Below are positions 1 through 7,843 of a stretch of 64,000 nucleotides of DNA, one piece after another. The translations under genes were made by a program, and so were the position numbers. This DNA is from Bin95 sp965220855 (GTDB taxonomy: Bacteria; Pseudomonadota; Alphaproteobacteria; Bin95), in contig CBDCQY010000001.1 in NCBI GenBank assembly GCA_965220855.1, positions 248,001 to 312,000 on the forward strand, in the 5' to 3' direction. Under the pieces are notes generated by a model. That model was not told the DNA's origin. It ran no database searches and saw only the letters and a list, made by a program, of their open reading frames with translations. Within the stretch, counting starts at the first letter, position 1. Every line of letters starts with the position of its first letter.

Positions 1-236
1 TCGGCCTCGGCGACCGCCAGCATCAGATACATCTCGATGACGCGCTCGCGGGCGACCTGCAGGATGACCTGCGGCGTCGCGCCCCGCATGGTCGGGGCGA
101 GCTGGGTCGCCTCGCGCTCGACCTCCGATCTGTGGATGAGGACGTCGCCCACCTTGGCGACCACCGGATCGACCGCCTGTGCGGCGGCGACGGCCGGGGC
201 CGCCATGGCCGCCAGCAGAAAGAGAATGAGACGCAT
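1..236 (-). CDS. SurA/PpiC-type periplasmic chaperone, N-terminal part (runs off left edge)
   Basis: The gene starts at the ATG at 236 and is open to the window edge, giving the first 78 residues. Residues 1-21 look like a cleavable Sec signal (charged start, hydrophobic LILFLLAAMAAPAVA, then AQA). The mature part has the wording of SurA_N domains of parvulin-type peptidyl-prolyl isomerases: VVAKVGDVLIHRSEVE, followed by helices ending ERVIEMYLML. Family role: periplasmic folding of outer-membrane proteins. The catalytic PPIase domain would lie outside the window, so the enzyme type is inferred from the N-terminus alone. A SurA-like chaperone would suit the giant autotransporter in this genome, but no direct link is visible. 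Confidence 0.7.
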   Translation of the reverse strand, partial: MRLILFLLAAMAAPAVAAAQAVDPVVAKVGDVLIHRSEVEREATQLAPTMRGATPQVILQVARERVIEMYLMLAVAEA

Positions 237-429
237 GAAGAGGATCGCCCTGTCGAAGCCGCCGGAACGCCCCCCAGCATGGACGCCAAGCCGCCCCCGG
301 TCAATTCAGTTTGTTCTCGACAGCGGCAGTCAACCCCTGTTGCGTTCGCGGTGATATATGAGGTTCTGTGTCAGGGTTGGAAGGGGTTCTCCCTGTGGTT
401 CGAAAACAGCCACACGAAAGAGCACCCCC
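237..429. other. Intergenic region, possible IS left flank
   Basis: No convincing gene is visible. The part just before the transposase remnant (about 365-429) is where the left end of an IS256-type element would lie. No matching right end and no target-site duplication were found, so element borders cannot be set. The left part must also hold the promoter of the SurA-like gene. Confidence 0.4.
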
Positions 430-660
430 ATGCTACAGCGCGCTGCGACGATCGGGAGTTTGCCGATGGCCTGCGAGCTCGTGAAGCGGATGCAAGCCGA
501 TGGTCTGGAGTGAAGCGAGGGCTATCGCCCGCTTGCCCGGCAGGCGCTGGCCAAGATTATCGAGGGCCGGATGGCGGAAGCGGTCGATGGCTGGCTCGCC
601 CGTCTCAACGGGAGCGCAATGCGCGACCGGCGCAATGGCGGCTATGCGCGCCATTTACTG
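430..660 (+). pseudogene. IS256/mutator-family transposase, N-terminal remnant with nonsense codon
   Basis: Read in one frame, this segment has the opening of IS256-family transposases: TIGSLPMACELVKRMQADGLE, a stop, SEGYRPLARQALAKIIEGRM, then DRRNGGYARHLL. Intact members read GLEWSEGYR at the stop, so a TGG codon has become TGA. After HLL the similarity ends abruptly; the expected sequence on to the DDE catalytic domain is gone. The remaining frame runs open into the HEPN gene that follows. This is a dead fragment. The family is assigned from remembered sequence of the family, not a search. Confidence 0.7.
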
Positions 661-708
661 CTCCGTGCGAAGGTGCGGGGCGCGGTGTCGGAGGAGTGTG
701 CGGACGGA

Positions 709-1380
709 ATGGCGGAGAAGACGGATGCGCCCCGGCGCCAGCATAATGCGGACCGGATGCGGCGCGCGGACGCCTGGCTCCAGCGGAGCCGGGCGGAGGA
801 CACGGAGGACATAGAGCGGTTCATCTTCCTGTGGATCGCCTTCAACGCCGCCTATGGCGACGAAGACGCCATGCGCGATTTCGCCGAGGCTCCGGTGGGG
901 CAGCCGAGCGAAGCCGCGCGTTTCAACACCTTCCTGCTCCGCATCGTCCGCAACGACCCGGATCGCGTCCTCTACGGCATCCTCTGGGAGCGCTATTCGG
1001 GGCCGATCCGCAAGCTGCTGAACAACCCCTATGTCTATCGGCCCTTCTGGCGCGCGGTCCAGCGCGGCGGCGGCGACGGCTGGCGGGAACGGCTGGCGGC
1101 GGACAATCGGGAGGTGGAGCGCGCCGTCGCGAGCCGCGACAGCTTCGCCATCCTGACCCGGATATTCCGCCGGCTCTACACGCTGCGCAATCAGATCTTC
1201 CATGGCGGCGCGACCTGGCCCGCCGGCTTCGGCCGCGACCAGATTCGCGACGGCAGCAACATCATGGCTGCGCTCGTGCCGGCGATCCTGGACATCATGC
1301 GCCGCGACCTGGAGCAAAACCCGGATTCGGACCGCTGGGGCCGGGTCGCCTATCCGCGCATCAACGACCGTCCCGAATGA
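709..1380 (+). CDS. HEPN-domain protein, putative RNase-like
   Basis: A 223-residue protein with no signal peptide. It has the pattern of stand-alone HEPN proteins: an aromatic helix FIFLWIAFNAAYG (39-51), a middle helical part with LLNNPYVYRPFW, and the signature LYTLRNQIFHGGATW, which holds the R-x4-H motif (R160, H165) of HEPN ribonucleases. HEPN proteins often serve as toxins or defence effectors, but no MNT nucleotidyltransferase or other antitoxin lies next to it. The ATG at 709 has GGAGG-like bases upstream (690-696). The frame is also open further upstream, but that part is transposase remnant and not native protein. Substrate unknown. Confidence 0.65.
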   Translation: MAEKTDAPRRQHNADRMRRADAWLQRSRAEDTEDIERFIFLWIAFNAAYGDEDAMRDFAEAPVGQPSEAARFNTFLLRIVRNDPDRVLYGILWERYSGPIRKLLNNPYVYRPFWRAVQRGGGDGWRERLAADNREVERAVASRDSFAILTRIFRRLYTLRNQIFHGGATWPAGFGRDQIRDGSNIMAALVPAILDIMRRDLEQNPDSDRWGRVAYPRINDRPE

Positions 1381-1498
1381 GAAAGTCGAAGTCGCAGCCC
1401 CGGTCGGCCTGCGTCACCGTCTCCAGATAGAGGCGCAGATTGCCGCGCCCGGCGCCTTCATGCTCCGGCGGACGCCAGACCGCCCGGCCCGACGCCCG

Positions 1499-2125
1499 TC
1501 AGCACTCGCCCACTTTCAACGAGCCGCTGCAGTTGCTGACTTCATCGAAGTCGCCGAACTTGACGGTGATGCTGCTTGTGGCGGTGTCGCCATCGCCATC
1601 GTCGCAAGATGCGTCTTCGACCTTGCACTTCTTGTCGTCCGTCACCGTGACCTGGTCGTCGTTCGTTATCGTGCATGTCGCATCGCCGGTCCGCGCCGGG
1701 CTGTCGTTCCAGCGACGGAGGCAGTTTGCCGCCGTGATGTCGGACATATTGCAGAGATCGCCCCCGCCGTTTGTGCAGCAATGCACTTTCTGGACATGAT
1801 GGCCCGCCCGGTTGGTTCTTCTGACTTTGGTCCCGGCAATGGTATGCCATTGGGGAGAGGCGTTCGAGCGATAGACCCAAACGTGCACCTTTCCATATTC
1901 CGAGCAATCGTTGAAAACCTCGTACCAGGTCTTTTTCAACCAACCCCGGTTGACCCACATCGCAGAAACGCAGTCCGAATCCGCCTGGCTGATATCTCCC
2001 CGGCACCATTGGGCCTGCAGTTCGGCGGGCCGGAACAGCAGCAGCGCCACGACGCACGCCGCTGCGGCGTAGGCCAGCCGGGCAAAGCCGCCGACGGGCG
2101 GCGAGAGTCGATTGCGAGCGATCAT
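1499..2125 (-). CDS. Secreted cysteine-rich protein A (family with the genes at 10956 and 11596)
   Basis: A 208-residue protein with a long signal peptide (hydrophobic YAAAACVVALLLF, cleavage probably after LQA near residue 38). The mature part has 12 cysteines in an order shared with the two proteins at 10956 and 11596: an acidic ADSDC near the start, NDCSEYGKV, HCC-x5-LCN, NCLRRW-x-SPA, a TC/KC pair, and a C-terminal DFDEVSNCSG ending in Cys. No known domain is recognised. The even cysteine count and secretion suggest disulfide bonding. A strong AGGAGGA ribosome site precedes the ATG at 2125. The final TGA is followed in frame by about 45 more open codons of unknown meaning. Confidence 0.75.
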   Translation of the reverse strand: MIARNRLSPPVGGFARLAYAAAACVVALLLFRPAELQAQWCRGDISQADSDCVSAMWVNRGWLKKTWYEVFNDCSEYGKVHVWVYRSNASPQWHTIAGTKVRRTNRAGHHVQKVHCCTNGGGDLCNMSDITAANCLRRWNDSPARTGDATCTITNDDQVTVTDDKKCKVEDASCDDGDGDTATSSITVKFGDFDEVSNCSGSLKVGEC

Positions 2126-2149
2126 GGCGAGATCCTCCTCCGTTTCCCG

Positions 2150-2170
2150 CCGGGAGCGGGCCCCTCCCGG
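2150..2170. other. GC-rich hairpin between small membrane protein gene and Cys-rich gene A
   Basis: CCGGGAG at 2150-2156 pairs perfectly with CTCCCGG at 2164-2170 around a 7-base loop. There is no T-run on either strand. It could weaken transcription coming from the upstream minus-strand genes, or act as an mRNA structure just before the ribosome site of gene A. Confidence 0.35.
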
Positions 2171-2196
2171 CTGCGACAGTCAAGCGCAGGGGCGAG

Positions 2197-2400
2197 CTAC
2201 AGATATTCGATGCCCGCCAGCAGCAGGCCGGCGACCGTCACCGCCGCGCCGACGATCCACTTGACCCCGTCCGCCATCAGCTTGACCAGGTGGCGTTCGC
2301 TGGCCTGGATGCGTTCGCCCAGCCGCCTTTCGGCAGCGCGGACTTTGTCCTTCACGCCCTGGATGCGGTCGAGAATGTCCCGGTCCGCCGATTGCGCCAC
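2197..2400 (-). CDS. Small tail-anchored membrane protein with coiled coil
   Basis: From a GTG start at 2400 the protein has 67 residues. A charged amphipathic helix (DRIQGVKDKVRAAERRLGER, likely coiled coil) is followed by one C-terminal transmembrane segment (WIVGAAVTVAGLLLAGIEYL). This layout resembles XhlA-like holin-associated proteins and other small tail-anchored proteins; the function is not known. GGAAGG eight bases before the GTG supports this start. An in-frame ATG at 2472 would add 24 residues with low helix potential and has no ribosome site. It follows the dehydratase gene on the same strand and may be cotranscribed. Confidence 0.6.
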   Translation of the reverse strand: MAQSADRDILDRIQGVKDKVRAAERRLGERIQASERHLVKLMADGVKWIVGAAVTVAGLLLAGIEYL

Positions 2401-2486
2401 AACGCCAATCCTTCCATCGCGATCCGCTGAGCATATTGTGAACGAGGCGGAGCGCGCAAGGGGCGTGGACATTTTTCGGGCGCGTG

Positions 2487-3596
2487 TCAGGAGAGCTGCT
2501 CGATCCGTTTCGCCCGGATCAGGTCGAAGTCGATCTCGGCCCCCAGCCCCGGGCCTTCCGGGGCGTGCACGCGCCCCTCGCCATCGACCTCGATCTCCTT
2601 CGCCAGGCCGTAGCGGTGCGCGCCGTCCGGCATCAGCACCTCGAACATCTCGGTATTCGGGATCGAGCAGATCAGATGCAGGTTGGCGACATTGTTGAGC
2701 GAGTTGCCGCCGTGATGCACCTCGTAGGACATGTGGAACGCCTCGGCGAGATGCGCCGTCTTGAGGCAGGCGGTCAGCCCGCCCTTCACCGCCACGTCGC
2801 CGCGCAGATAGTCGGTCGCCTGCAGCAGCAGCCAGGGCGCATAGGCCTGGAAGCCGCCGGGGCTGTATTCGGTCGCCAGGATGGGGATGTCCAGCTTCTG
2901 GCGCAGCTTGACATAGTTGGCGATGTCGTCGTCCGCGAGCGGGTCCTCATACCAGTAGAAGCCGAGCCGCTCCGCCGCCCGCCCGACGCGCAGCGCCGCC
3001 GGATAGTCGTAGGACCAGGTGCTGTCGAGCATGAGCCGGTAGTCGTCGCCGACGGCCCTGCGCACCGCCTCGCAGACGCGGATATCCTCGTCGGGGTCGG
3101 TGGGCGGGTGAATCTTGTAGGCCTTCCAGCCGGCGTCGCGGAAGGAGACCGCCTCCTCGGCATAGGCTTCCGGCGTCCCCAGCACGGCCGAGCTCGCATA
3201 GGCCGGAGCGCTGCTGCGCACCGTGCCCATCAGCCGGTGGATCGGCAGCCCCGCCGCCTTGCCGGCGATGTCCCAGAGCGCGATATCGACCGCGCCGATC
3301 GCCCGCCAGGTGGTGTTGCGGTTGCGCGCCATGAGGCGGAGATAGAGCTTCTCGCGGTCGAGCGGGTTCTCGCCCATCACCTGCGGCTTCAGATAGCGCA
3401 TCAGCGAGGCCGCGTCGTCGGCCGCGCCCCGACTGGCGGAGCCGAGAAAGGCGTGGCCCTCCAGGCCCTCGTCGGTGCGCAGGGTCAGCAGGCCGAGTTC
3501 GCTGCGGCCCTCGAAGCGCCCGGTGTGGCGCCCATAGCTGGTGGCCGGGATGTCGTCCCAGGCGAACAAAGTGAGCGTCATGTCGTCGATGCGCAC
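2487..3596 (-). CDS. Enolase superfamily, mandelate racemase/muconate lactonizing-type dehydratase
   Basis: A 369-residue cytosolic enzyme with the N-terminal capping domain (about 1-125) and a (beta/alpha)7-beta barrel. Visible active-site elements are YKIH (K161, H163), metal ligands D191 (MLDSTW), E217 (YEDPL) and E243 (ATEY), and the late-barrel histidine pair in YEVHHGG (294-295). These are the superfamily's Mg-binding acid triad and acid/base groups, which abstract a proton alpha to a carboxylate. Acid-sugar dehydration is the commonest activity in this subgroup; the substrate cannot be read from sequence. It is divergent from htpG across an 80-base gap. Confidence 0.85.
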   Translation of the reverse strand: MRIDDMTLTLFAWDDIPATSYGRHTGRFEGRSELGLLTLRTDEGLEGHAFLGSASRGAADDAASLMRYLKPQVMGENPLDREKLYLRLMARNRNTTWRAIGAVDIALWDIAGKAAGLPIHRLMGTVRSSAPAYASSAVLGTPEAYAEEAVSFRDAGWKAYKIHPPTDPDEDIRVCEAVRRAVGDDYRLMLDSTWSYDYPAALRVGRAAERLGFYWYEDPLADDDIANYVKLRQKLDIPILATEYSPGGFQAYAPWLLLQATDYLRGDVAVKGGLTACLKTAHLAEAFHMSYEVHHGGNSLNNVANLHLICSIPNTEMFEVLMPDGAHRYGLAKEIEVDGEGRVHAPEGPGLGAEIDFDLIRAKRIEQLS

Positions 3597-3613
3597 GGTC
3601 GGCCTCCTCTCGT

Positions 3614-3642
3614 CTTGAATCGGAGCCGAAAGCGTCTCATAT
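3614..3642 (+). promoter_or_regulatory. Probable sigma-32 (heat-shock) promoter of htpG
   Basis: CTTG at 3614-3617 and CTCATAT at 3636-3642, separated by 18 bases, match the alphaproteobacterial heat-shock promoter pattern CTTG-N17/18-CYTATNT at all but one fixed position. The start of transcription would be near 3650, about 27 bases before the htpG ATG. The match sits in front of a classic heat-shock gene, which adds weight. Confidence 0.65.
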
Positions 3643-3676
3643 GCCGGGCCGGGACGGAACAGGCCGGGAGAGGGGC

Positions 3677-5530
3677 ATGGGCGAAGAGAAGCGGGCGTTC
3701 GAGGCGGAGGTGGGCCGCATCCTCGAACTCATGGCGCATTCGGTCTATTCGGACAAGGAGATCTTCCTGCGCGAACTGATCTCCAACGCCGCCGACGCCT
3801 GCGACCGGCTGCGCTACCGCGCCATCGCGGAGCCGAGGCTGCTCGGCGACGATCCCGACTTCCGCATCCGCATCGAGGTGGACAAGGCGGCCCGCGCGAT
3901 CGCCGTCTCGGACAATGGCGAAGGCATGGACCGGGAGGCGCTCGCCGCCAATCTCGGCACCATCGCGCGCTCCGGCACCGCGGCCTTCGCGGCGCAACTG
4001 ACCGGAGACGAGAAGCGCGACACGGCGCTGATCGGCCAGTTCGGCGTCGGCTTCTATTCGACCTTCATGGTGGCGGAGCGCGTGCGCGCGGTGTCGCAGG
4101 CGGCCGGCGCGGACGCGGCCTTCGCCTGGGAGTCGGACGGGCGCGGCGACTACACGATCTCCGAAGCCGAGCGCGCGGGGCGCGGAACCGAGGTGCGCCT
4201 CCAGCTGCGCGAGGGCGAGGACGAATTTCTGGAGCCGGAGCGGCTCAAGGCCATCGTGCGCACCTATTCCGACCATATCGCCGTGCCGGTGGAGCTCGAC
4301 GGCGAGACCGTCAACGCGGCGTCGGCGCTCTGGACCCGCCCGAAGGCCGAGATCGCGCCTGAGCACTATGCCGAGTTCTACCGCCATGTCGGCCACGCCT
4401 TCGACGAGCCCTGGCTCACCCTGCATTTCCGCGCCGAGGGGGCGATCGAATATTCCGGCCTGCTGTTCGTGCCGACGGCGAGGCCCTTCGATCTCTTCCA
4501 TCCCGACCGCAAGCCGGCGCTCAAGCTCTATGTGAAGCGGGTGTTCATCACCGACGACGCGCCCGATCTGGTCCCCGGCTGGCTGCGCTTTCTGCGCGGC
4601 GTGGTCGATAGCGAGGACCTGCCGCTCAATCTCTCGCGCGAGATGCTCCAGCGCAATCCGGTGCTGCGGCGCATCCGGTCGGGCCTGGTGCGCCGGGTGC
4701 TGGCGGAGCTGAAGGCGAAGGCCGAGGCGGACGCCGAGGGCTACGCCGCCTTCTGGGAGGCGTTCGGCCCGGTGCTGAAGGAGGGCCTCTATGAGGACGC
4801 CGGCCAGCGCGAGGCGCTGCTGGAGCTGGCGCGCTTCCGCTCCACCGCCGGCGAGGACCCCACGACGCTCGCGGCCTATGTCGAGCGGATGCGCGAGGGC
4901 CAGGAGGCGATCTACTACATTACCGGCGAGGAGGGCCGGGCGCTCGCCGGCAGCCCGCATCTGGAGGGCTTTCGCGCCCGCAAGGTGGAGGTGCTGCTGC
5001 TCCAGGACGCGGTGGACGAATTCTGGATTCCGGCCGTCGGAGATTATGAGGGCAAGCCCTTCGTCTCGGCCTCGCGCGGCGGCGTCGATCTGGGCGCGAT
5101 TCCGCTGGCCGAAGAGGTGGAGGCGGAAGCGGACGCGGCGCCGGAGGCCGACATCGCCTCGCTGGTGGCGCTGCTCAAGGTCAGCCTGGGCGAGGCGGTG
5201 AAGGATGTGCGCGGCTCCGACGCGCTGACCGAGAGCGCCGTGCGCCTGGTGGCGGACGAGGGCGACATGGACCTGCATCTGGAGCGCATGCTGCGCCGCC
5301 ACGGGCAGTTCGACGGAGCGGCGGCCCGGCGCATCCTGGAGCTCAACCCCCGCCACCGGCTGGTGCAGGGTCTGGCGCGCTCCATGGCCGCGGGCGGCGA
5401 CCATGCGACCCGCCTCGCCCCGCTCCTGCTCGACCAGGCGCGCATCGCGGAAGGCGAGGCGCCCGCCGACCCCGCCGCCTTCGCCCGCCGCCTGGCCGAA
5501 GCGCTCGCCGACGGCCTGCCCGGCGGCTAG
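3677..5530 (+). CDS. htpG: Chaperone HtpG (bacterial Hsp90)
   Basis: A 617-residue Hsp90 with all GHKL ATPase motifs: E33 and N37 in the helix LRELISNAADACDRLRY, the DNGEGM ADP-binding loop (79-84), GTIARSGT (94-101) and the glycine-rich lid GQFGVGF (120-126). The middle domain keeps LNLSREMLQ and the C-terminal dimer region is present. The role is ATP-driven late folding of client proteins in the cytoplasm. The start at 3677 has GGGAGAGG just upstream; an earlier in-frame ATG at 3641 lies within the promoter region and is not used here. Length is normal for the family. Confidence 0.97.
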   Translation: MGEEKRAFEAEVGRILELMAHSVYSDKEIFLRELISNAADACDRLRYRAIAEPRLLGDDPDFRIRIEVDKAARAIAVSDNGEGMDREALAANLGTIARSGTAAFAAQLTGDEKRDTALIGQFGVGFYSTFMVAERVRAVSQAAGADAAFAWESDGRGDYTISEAERAGRGTEVRLQLREGEDEFLEPERLKAIVRTYSDHIAVPVELDGETVNAASALWTRPKAEIAPEHYAEFYRHVGHAFDEPWLTLHFRAEGAIEYSGLLFVPTARPFDLFHPDRKPALKLYVKRVFITDDAPDLVPGWLRFLRGVVDSEDLPLNLSREMLQRNPVLRRIRSGLVRRVLAELKAKAEADAEGYAAFWEAFGPVLKEGLYEDAGQREALLELARFRSTAGEDPTTLAAYVERMREGQEAIYYITGEEGRALAGSPHLEGFRARKVEVLLLQDAVDEFWIPAVGDYEGKPFVSASRGGVDLGAIPLAEEVEAEADAAPEADIASLVALLKVSLGEAVKDVRGSDALTESAVRLVADEGDMDLHLERMLRRHGQFDGAAARRILELNPRHRLVQGLARSMAAGGDHATRLAPLLLDQARIAEGEAPADPAAFARRLAEALADGLPGG

Positions 5531-5618
5531 CCGGCGGCGAGCCGCCCCTGCCAAAGTGGGCAGGCGGCGCTATATTGCCTCGAAGGCGGTGGCAGGGCAC
5601 CGCGCTCCCGGAGGCGGC

Positions 5619-6248
5619 ATGGACAAGGTTTTCATCTATTGGGACAACTCGAACATCTTTCACGAGGCGCAGCGTCTGGCGGAGGAGCGCGAGGACGGCT
5701 CGGATGCGCGCTACCGCGTGCGGATTTCCTTCGAGAACCTCTTGCGCCTCGCTCATGCGGACCGGCCGATGGAGCGCGCGCTCGCCGCCGGGTCGGTTCC
5801 GCCGGAAATGCGTCAATTGTGGAACCGCATCGAGGGGCTGGGCGTCAAGGTGCAGCTGTTCGACCGCGGCCAGCCGGAGCGCGGCGAGCAGGAAGTGCCC
5901 GACCGGCTGCTGCAATTGCGGATGCTGGAGGATGCGCTCGACTATAATGGCGATCCGGGCATCGTCGTGCTGCTCACCGGCGACGGGGCCGGATACCGGG
6001 AAGGCGCCGGTTTCCACAGCACGCTGGAGCGCATGCACAGGCGCGGCTGGCGCATCGAGATTCTGTCCTGGGCCCGCGCCACCAATCAGCGGATGCGGCG
6101 TTGGGCGGAAGCGAATGGCGTGTTCGTCGCGCTCGATGACTTTTATGAAGCGATCACGTTCATGGAGCCCTCCCGACCGGGTTTCGAACTGGCGCATCCC
6201 CGGCGGGCGGGGTCGCTCGACCTGACGCTTCGGCCGACATTGTCATAG
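5619..6248 (+). CDS. NYN-domain protein (PIN-like nuclease fold)
   Basis: A 209-residue protein that opens with VFIYWDNSNIF, the first strand and acidic site (D9, N10, N12) of NYN domains. Further acidic positions follow the family order: D95 in EVPDRLLQL, and D122 in VVLLTGDGAGY, the strand-plus-Asp motif of PIN-like nucleases. NYN proteins are metal-dependent RNases or have lost activity; the acidic set here looks intact. It lies 88 bases after htpG on the same strand. The ATG at 5619 follows GGAGGC. RNA target unknown. Confidence 0.8.
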   Translation: MDKVFIYWDNSNIFHEAQRLAEEREDGSDARYRVRISFENLLRLAHADRPMERALAAGSVPPEMRQLWNRIEGLGVKVQLFDRGQPERGEQEVPDRLLQLRMLEDALDYNGDPGIVVLLTGDGAGYREGAGFHSTLERMHRRGWRIEILSWARATNQRMRRWAEANGVFVALDDFYEAITFMEPSRPGFELAHPRRAGSLDLTLRPTLS

Positions 6249-6262
6249 CGGGAGGACGCGGC

Positions 6263-6409
6263 ATGGGCGCAACCCATGTGACGGCGACGATCCGCAACCT
6301 GGCAGACCCGGAGCGGAGCTGGAAGGGGCTGTTTCTGTTCGATCCGGCGGGCCGGGGTTTGCGTCGCCTGCCGGCGGTTCGGCTGAGGGGCGTTCGGGCC
6401 GGTGGGTAG
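6263..6409 (+). pseudogene. Truncated clan AA (retropepsin-like) aspartic protease remnant
   Basis: A 48-codon reading frame with a good ribosome site (GGGAGGA, 6250-6256). Its start, THVTATIRNLADPERSW-x-G-LFLFD, closely follows the opening of small bacterial clan AA aspartic proteases, which continue with the catalytic DTG. Here the D is kept but PAGRG replaces TGA, and the frame then ends after a short arginine-rich tail. Full members are about 120-130 residues. The catalytic motif is lost, so this is probably a gene remnant; a functional micropeptide is possible but has no support. Confidence 0.55.
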
Positions 6410-6472
6410 CGGCGCTTGCCCCGGACGGCGCGCTCGGCTATCGGTGGCGGTGGCTAGGACGCGGGGGACGCG

Positions 6473-7096
6473 ATGATCCATCTCTACAGCTGGAATACTT
6501 CCAACGGGCGCAAGATCTCGATCATGCTGGAGGAGCTGGGGCTGGCTTATGAGTGGCATCCGGTCGATATCTCCAAAGATCAGCAGTTCGATCCCGAGTT
6601 CCTGAAGCTCAGCCCCAACAACCGCATTCCGGCGATCCTGGACCCCGACGGGCCGGACGGCGCGCCGATCTCGCTGTTCGAGTCCGGCGCCATCCTGATC
6701 TATCTGGCGGAGAAGACCGGCAGCGCGCTCTGGCCCAGCGATGCGCGCGCCCGCTACGAGGTGCTGCAATGGCTGATGTGGCAGATGGGCGGCGTCGGGC
6801 CGATGCAGGGCCAGGCGCACCATTTCCGCCGCGCCGCCAAGGTGGAGGTGCCCTATGGCGTCGAGCGCTACACGGAGGAGACCTACCGGCTCTACGGCGT
6901 CATGGACCGCCGGCTGGAGGGCCGCGACTTCCTCTGCGAGGCCTATTCCATCGCCGATATCGCCGTCTATCCCTGGGCCTGCCGGCATGAGTGGGTCGCG
7001 CTCGACTGGGCGCGCTTCCCCAATGTCAAACGCTGGTTCGACGCCATGACCGCCCGCCCCGCCGTCCAGCGCGGCCTCGCGGCGCAGCAGGTGTAA
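6473..7096 (+). CDS. Glutathione S-transferase family protein (YfcG/Ure2-like)
   Basis: A 207-residue protein with a thioredoxin-fold N-terminal half and an all-helical C-terminal half. Glutathione-site features are T9 and N11 in YSWNTSNGRKI, the cis-proline loop SPNNRIPAI (47-55) and FESGAILIYL (69-78). The TSN start and NNRIP loop point to the YfcG/YghU class, which act as glutathione-dependent disulfide reductases and not as classical conjugating enzymes. Cytoplasmic. It is the last GC-rich gene before an AT-richer island. Confidence 0.9.
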   Translation: MIHLYSWNTSNGRKISIMLEELGLAYEWHPVDISKDQQFDPEFLKLSPNNRIPAILDPDGPDGAPISLFESGAILIYLAEKTGSALWPSDARARYEVLQWLMWQMGGVGPMQGQAHHFRRAAKVEVPYGVERYTEETYRLYGVMDRRLEGRDFLCEAYSIADIAVYPWACRHEWVALDWARFPNVKRWFDAMTARPAVQRGLAAQQV

Positions 7097-7111
7097 AGCC
7101 CGATTATCCAA

Positions 7112-7843
7112 ATGGCTTATGACAACGCGGAGATCATTGGGATGGACATCAATGAGATCGTCAGATTCTGGACAAAGCAACTGAAGACACCAAAATGCTG
7201 GTGGCTACACCCAAGGGACAGGGAACTGCTCGAGCAGAGACCAAATTCGTTCAAACTCGACTTCCCGGCGGCTCCCTTTGTAGGAAATATCGTTGGTGCA
7301 CCAATCGTCGTACTGGTTGCTAACCCTGGATATCATTCAACGGCTACTCCGTACGAATTCAGGTGCGGTGAGGTTGATATTAATAGACATTTGAAACAGA
7401 TTCAATGTCCTGACACTGCTGATTGGACCGGCGCAGGTGGTAGCTATTACCAAACAGTAAACTATGGACACATGATTCTGGAAGGTAAATTAGCGGTTGT
7501 AGATGTTTGTGCATACAGGAGCTGCAAGATCAGTCAAGAGAGACCCAATCAGAAACTCTTAGATGAATTACCGTCGGTTCAGTTTACACGTAAATGGTTG
7601 ATCAATTGTATTCTACCGCTTGCAAATAACGCGGAAAGACTAATAGTCGCAAAGCGACCAAAGCTCTGGGGTTCAGATATAGAAAATATGCTGAGGAGAC
7701 AGAGCGGAGTGATATTTGATGAACCGCGATTTCGCCATATGAAGAGAAAAACAGTAAAAAGTCTAGAGCATTATATAGAGAAATTGACGACAAAAAGGGA
7801 CTCTGTATCTCAAAATACTACAATCTCAAACGACGAAACATGA
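7112..7843 (+). CDS. Unrecognised protein of low-GC island
   Basis: A 243-residue protein with no signal peptide. Base composition is clearly more AT-rich than its neighbours and it uses AT-ending codons, so recent acquisition is likely. The only suggestive stretch is APIVVLVANPGYHS followed later by WLINCILPLANNAERLIVAKRP. This strand-NPG layout recalls the active-site loop of uracil-DNA glycosylase-fold proteins, but the similarity is too weak for a call. The ATG at 7112 has no clear ribosome site; the ATG at 7142 has GGAG ten bases upstream and may be the true start (233 residues). The 3' end overlaps a convergent gene by 34 bases. Confidence 0.6.
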   Translation: MAYDNAEIIGMDINEIVRFWTKQLKTPKCWWLHPRDRELLEQRPNSFKLDFPAAPFVGNIVGAPIVVLVANPGYHSTATPYEFRCGEVDINRHLKQIQCPDTADWTGAGGSYYQTVNYGHMILEGKLAVVDVCAYRSCKISQERPNQKLLDELPSVQFTRKWLINCILPLANNAERLIVAKRPKLWGSDIENMLRRQSGVIFDEPRFRHMKRKTVKSLEHYIEKLTTKRDSVSQNTTISNDET

